Below are positions 61,262 to 64,000 of a stretch of 64,000 nt of DNA, piece after piece (the stretch's first letter is position 1; every line of letters starts with the position of its first letter). The position numbers were made by a program, and so were the translations under genes. This DNA is from Algibacter mikhailovii (lineage in GTDB: Bacteria > Bacteroidota > Bacteroidia > Flavobacteriales > Flavobacteriaceae): NCBI RefSeq assembly GCF_014651495.1, contig NZ_BMWZ01000003.1, forward strand, positions 62,001-126,000, written 5' to 3'. The notes under the pieces are model-generated. The model worked only from the letters and a program-made list of their open reading frames with translations, was not told the DNA's origin and made no database searches.

Positions 61262-62611
61262 TTAAACAAAAAGCTTTTCGACCGTTTTTATCGACTTCAA
61301 CAAGCAACAGACAACAACGCGATCACCTTCCTGAATTTTAAAACTCCCAAGCGCAATCATACCCACACCATTTCTAATAACCCCTCCAATAATTGCTGTG
61401 ATAGGAAAATTAATAGACTTAATGGTTTTATTACAAACCGCAGAATTTGCTTTGACCTCAAACTCTAATAATTCAGCATTTAAATTACTAAGCTTGGTCA
61501 TAGCCACAACTTCTCCTCGCCTTATATATCGAAATATATTGTTTGCTGCCAGTAACTTTTTATTTATTAAAGTATCTATTCCTATAGAGTGTGATAAATC
61601 AAAATAGTCCATATTTTCAACCAAAGCGATGGTTTTTTTAACGCCTTTTGATTTAGCAACTAAACATGACATGATATTCGTTTCAGAGTTTGGTCCTACA
61701 GCAATAAAGGCATCCATTTGGGCAATATTTTCCTCTTCAAGAACATCAACGTTTCTACCATCACTATTAATAACCAAGACTTTCGTTAGTTCATCTGCAA
61801 TCTCAAAAGCTCGATCTCGATTACCTTCTAATAGCTTTGCATTAAAGCCTTTCTCGCTTAAGTCTCTAGCGGTTTTATATCCTATTTGGCTTCCCCCCAA
61901 AATCATGACATCCTTGATGGCTCTATTTTCTTTACCTGTTAAACGGCATAACTCATCTGCACCTCCTTCTGAAGTAATAAAAACCACTGTGTCACCACGT
62001 TTAAACTTTGTATTGCCCCTAGGGATAATGGTATATTGCGTTCCAAACCGTTGAATCGCTATCGGTACAAAATGTATTTCAGGAAAAATCTCAGCAGCCT
62101 GCTTAACTGTTTTACCAACAAAAGAAGCCGATCTTGGTAGTGTTAATCCCGCCATAGTAAGTGCACCATCTTCAAACTCATAGTTTTCATCAAATGAAGA
62201 TTGTTTTAATGACAATTCAATTTCTGCTGCAGCCAATGCCTCTGGTGATATTAATTCATCAATGCCAAACTTGGTAAATCCCACTTCGTCTTTGTAATGA
62301 ATAAACTCTGTATTAGATATTCTTGCTATCGTTTTTGTAGCGCCAAGTTGTTTGGCCAAAACACATACCGTTATATTAATAGATTCGCTTGAAGTAACAG
62401 CAATAAAAAGTTCACATGAGTCCACACGAGCTTCCCTTAAAATTGCAATTGAAGTAGCATCACCTTTAACCGTTCTAATATCTAAATGGGTATCTGCGTA
62501 GGCTAAACCTTTTTTATCTGGGTCTATCAGTGTGATTTCTTGCGATTCGTAAGAGAGCAATTTTGCCAAATGAAATCCTACTTCACCTGCACCAGCAATT
62601 ATTATCTTCAT
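61262..62611 (-). CDS. trkA: Trk system potassium uptake regulator TrkA
   Basis: The 449-residue protein is two tandem RCK modules: each starts with a Rossmann motif (MKIIIAGAGEVGFHLAKLLS; VMILGGSQIGYKTARDLSEK) and is followed by a TrkA-C domain (residues about 135-215 and 370-449). It binds nucleotides (NAD(H), ATP/ADP) and gates TrkH. A -7 box precedes it and trkH follows in the same transcript. Confidence 0.95.
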   Translation of the reverse strand: MKIIIAGAGEVGFHLAKLLSYESQEITLIDPDKKGLAYADTHLDIRTVKGDATSIAILREARVDSCELFIAVTSSESINITVCVLAKQLGATKTIARISNTEFIHYKDEVGFTKFGIDELISPEALAAAEIELSLKQSSFDENYEFEDGALTMAGLTLPRSASFVGKTVKQAAEIFPEIHFVPIAIQRFGTQYTIIPRGNTKFKRGDTVVFITSEGGADELCRLTGKENRAIKDVMILGGSQIGYKTARDLSEKGFNAKLLEGNRDRAFEIADELTKVLVINSDGRNVDVLEEENIAQMDAFIAVGPNSETNIMSCLVAKSKGVKKTIALVENMDYFDLSHSIGIDTLINKKLLAANNIFRYIRRGEVVAMTKLSNLNAELLEFEVKANSAVCNKTIKSINFPITAIIGGVIRNGVGMIALGSFKIQEGDRVVVCCLLKSIKTVEKLFV

Positions 62612-62636
62612 GGTTTAAATATCATAAAAAGTACAA

Positions 62637-62644
62637 CAAATATA
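62637..62644 (-). promoter_or_regulatory. -7 box for trkA-trkH
   Basis: On the minus strand the bases read TATATTTG, matching TAnnTTTG, 26 bases upstream of the trkA start. Confidence 0.5.
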
Positions 62645-62725
62645 GTATAAAATCAATATTGTATTACGCAATAGCGTTAATATAATTATTTAGAATCCTT
62701 ATTATGTAATACTTACCTAATAGTT

Positions 62726-62733
62726 TATATTTG
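62726..62733 (+). promoter_or_regulatory. -7 box for ubiE/menG
   Basis: TATATTTG matches TAnnTTTG and lies 17 bases before the TTG start at 62750, which supports that start over later ATG codons. Confidence 0.5.
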
Positions 62734-62749
62734 CCAAAAATTTAAAGTT

Positions 62750-63475
62750 TTGTCAAAAATAAAACCATACAAGGATAGCGATTTAACCAAAAAAGAACAA
62801 GTCACTAAAATGTTTGATAACATTTCAGGTGAATATGATGGTTTAAACCGCGTAATTTCTTTTGGAATAGACATTAAGTGGCGCAAAAAAGTTGTTAAAC
62901 TGGTTAAAGAAAATAATCCAGATACCATTTTAGATATTGCCACGGGAACTGGTGACTTAGCTATTAATCTTAGTGAAACCAACGCCTCTAAAATTATTGG
63001 TTTAGATATAAGCAGCGGCATGCTTGAGATTGGTAAGACTAAAATCAATAAGAAAGGATTAGACTCTAAAATAGATATGATTTTAGGGGATAGTGAAAAC
63101 ATGCCTTTCGAGGATGATTCTTTTGATGCTATCACCGTTGCATTTGGCATAAGAAACTTTGAAAATCTTGAAAACGGACTAAAAGAAATTTTAAGAGTTC
63201 TTAAACCAGGCGGTGCTTTTGTAATACTAGAAACTTCTGTCCCTACAAAAACACCTTTTAAACAGGGCTATAAATTGTATACAAATAATATTATGCCATT
63301 TATTGGAAAAACATTTTCTAAGGATCAAAGCGCCTATGCCTATTTAAGCGAATCAGCCTCTGTTTTCCCTTATGGTGAAAACTTAAACAATATTTTACGA
63401 AAAATGGGGTTTATTAATGTTGAAGATTTTCCACAAACTTTTGGAGTGGCAACAATTTACAAATCATCTAAGTAA
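62750..63475 (+). CDS. ubiE: Demethylmenaquinone methyltransferase (UbiE/MenG)
   Basis: The 241-residue SAM methyltransferase has [16 protein letters not shown] (motif I), [15 protein letters not shown], and the UbiE signature [20 protein letters not shown] then [10 protein letters not shown]. It adds the ring methyl to make menaquinone, the main quinone of Bacteroidota. A TTG start at 62750 is used because it keeps the conserved beginning ([20 protein letters not shown]) and fits the -7 box. porT follows 62-83 bases downstream, the usual flavobacterial order. Confidence 0.94.
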   Translation: MSKIKPYKDSDLTKKEQVTKMFDNISGEYDGLNRVISFGIDIKWRKKVVKLVKENNPDTILDIATGTGDLAINLSETNASKIIGLDISSGMLEIGKTKINKKGLDSKIDMILGDSENMPFEDDSFDAITVAFGIRNFENLENGLKEILRVLKPGGAFVILETSVPTKTPFKQGYKLYTNNIMPFIGKTFSKDQSAYAYLSESASVFPYGENLNNILRKMGFINVEDFPQTFGVATIYKSSK

Positions 63476-63558
63476 TAATATGAACCTTTCATAACTAAAA
63501 ACAATACAATACTACTTTTAAGAGCCTCAAGTAACCATTGAAAAAACTAGTAAAACAC

Positions 63559-64000
63559 ATGAAACACGTTTTAATATTAATCGCTTTTTTATTTATATCT
63601 CAAGTATCTACTGCCCAGCTCTTTCAAAAAGAAAAAGTAACCTATGATGCCAATCAAGGGCAAGGTTCTACAGATAATGACTTATTGAGGTGGGGTTATT
63701 TCCTTGGACTGAATGGCTATGATTTCAAATTCAATTATAACGAAGACTTAAGAGACATATATGTTAAGCGCGGTCCTGGATTCAATGTTGGTCTTATTGG
63801 TAACTTGCGCATTAATAAATTTATTGATTTACGATTAGAGCCGGGACTATCAATAAATACTAGAGAATTACATTATAGCCCAAGTTATTTTGATGGTCAA
63901 GATTACAAACCTTCTGACTTAGTTAGGGAAATTAAATCTACTTACATTCACATTCCTTTATTGGTTAAGGTATCTACAAAGCGTGTAAACAACTTTAAAC
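63559..64000 (+). CDS. porT: PorT family outer-membrane protein of the type IX secretion system (cut by window end)
   Basis: The frame runs open from ATG 63559 to the end of the window (147 codons seen); an in-frame TTG at 63538 would add seven residues. It begins with a signal peptide (MKHVLILIAFLFISQVSTAQ) and continues with beta-barrel-like strands: LRWGYFLGLNGYDFKFNYNE, FNVGLIGNLRINKFIDLRLE, PGLSINTRELHYS and STYIHIPLLVKVSTKR. This matches the outer-membrane beta-barrel PorT, needed for T9SS export. Placement directly after ubiE supports it, as does the T9SS cargo gene at the left of the window. About a third of the protein is missing. Confidence 0.85.
   Translation, partial: MKHVLILIAFLFISQVSTAQLFQKEKVTYDANQGQGSTDNDLLRWGYFLGLNGYDFKFNYNEDLRDIYVKRGPGFNVGLIGNLRINKFIDLRLEPGLSINTRELHYSPSYFDGQDYKPSDLVREIKSTYIHIPLLVKVSTKRVNNFK

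Noticed and set aside
1-64000. Insertion sequences, prophage, CRISPR or an integrative element
   Set aside because: No transposase, integrase, recombinase, phage structural gene, Cas gene, spaced direct repeats or tRNA-flanked attachment site was recognised.

Overview
The window looks like a chromosomal segment of a marine-type Flavobacteriaceae (Bacteroidota). The DNA is AT-rich. Start sites lack obvious Shine-Dalgarno sequences but many genes carry a Bacteroidota-type -7 box (TAnnTTTG). Gene content and order are typical of flavobacteria: a cargo protein with a type IX secretion (T9SS) sorting domain at the left edge, porT next to ubiE/menG at the right edge, and a block running NUDIX / pyrE / SRPBCC / birA / rsfS / ftsH / LUD / cdsA / psd / ACBP. 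I see no rRNA, tRNA, CRISPR array, insertion sequence or prophage, so most of it is ordinary core genome with small accessory patches.

Layout. 1-6.5 kb is a surface-protein region: a partial leucine-rich gene, a 1694-residue secreted LRR/Ig protein, then about 1 kb of non-coding DNA holding two decayed T9SS C-terminal domains and a 5-bp tandem repeat. 6.5-14.9 kb has a secreted M49 peptidase, a membrane-anchored SRPBCC/GyrI-like protein with crcB, a DUF1684 lipoprotein, a probable small RNA with a strong terminator, an MFS/YpdA/VOC operon and an Lrp regulator. 15.2-31.3 kb is metabolic: fused B12-dependent acyl-CoA mutase (IcmF), purU, a set of tiny paralogous proteins, a BtuF-like metal receptor, pyrF, prfA, a two-gene ABC system, B12-dependent ribonucleotide reductase (nrdJ), a DUF3078 protein, purM, an RluD-type pseudouridine synthase and a PASTA protein. 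31.5-43.7 kb has ddl, coaD, a SulP transporter, a DUF418 membrane protein and the conserved pyrE to ACBP block. 43.8-54.4 kb is more variable: a lipoprotein with an operator-like palindrome, an APC permease, a Crp-like regulator, a DinB-like protein, an overlapping pair of predicted thiol hydrolases (NRDE family plus a permuted papain-like protein), pruA and a TRAP transporter. 54.9-64 kb has a TPR protein, rsmG, a fatty acid desaturase, a class I aminotransferase, the Trk potassium system, ubiE/menG and the start of porT.

How the genes work together. T9SS appears as cargo (left), cargo remnants and machinery (right). Two cobalamin-dependent enzymes (IcmF, NrdJ) and a BtuF-like protein lie within 12 kb, which suggests dependence on B12. 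cdsA, psd, ACBP and the desaturase serve membrane lipid synthesis. pyrE/pyrF and purM/purU serve nucleotide and one-carbon metabolism. ddl and the PASTA protein relate to the cell wall. The least explained elements are the NRDE/permuted-papain pair, the permease-less ABC pair, the tiny tandem paralogs with a shared upstream motif, the probable small RNA at 11.2-11.34 kb, and the operator/hairpin leader at 43.8 kb. Functional calls rest on motif recognition by eye; no database search was run.
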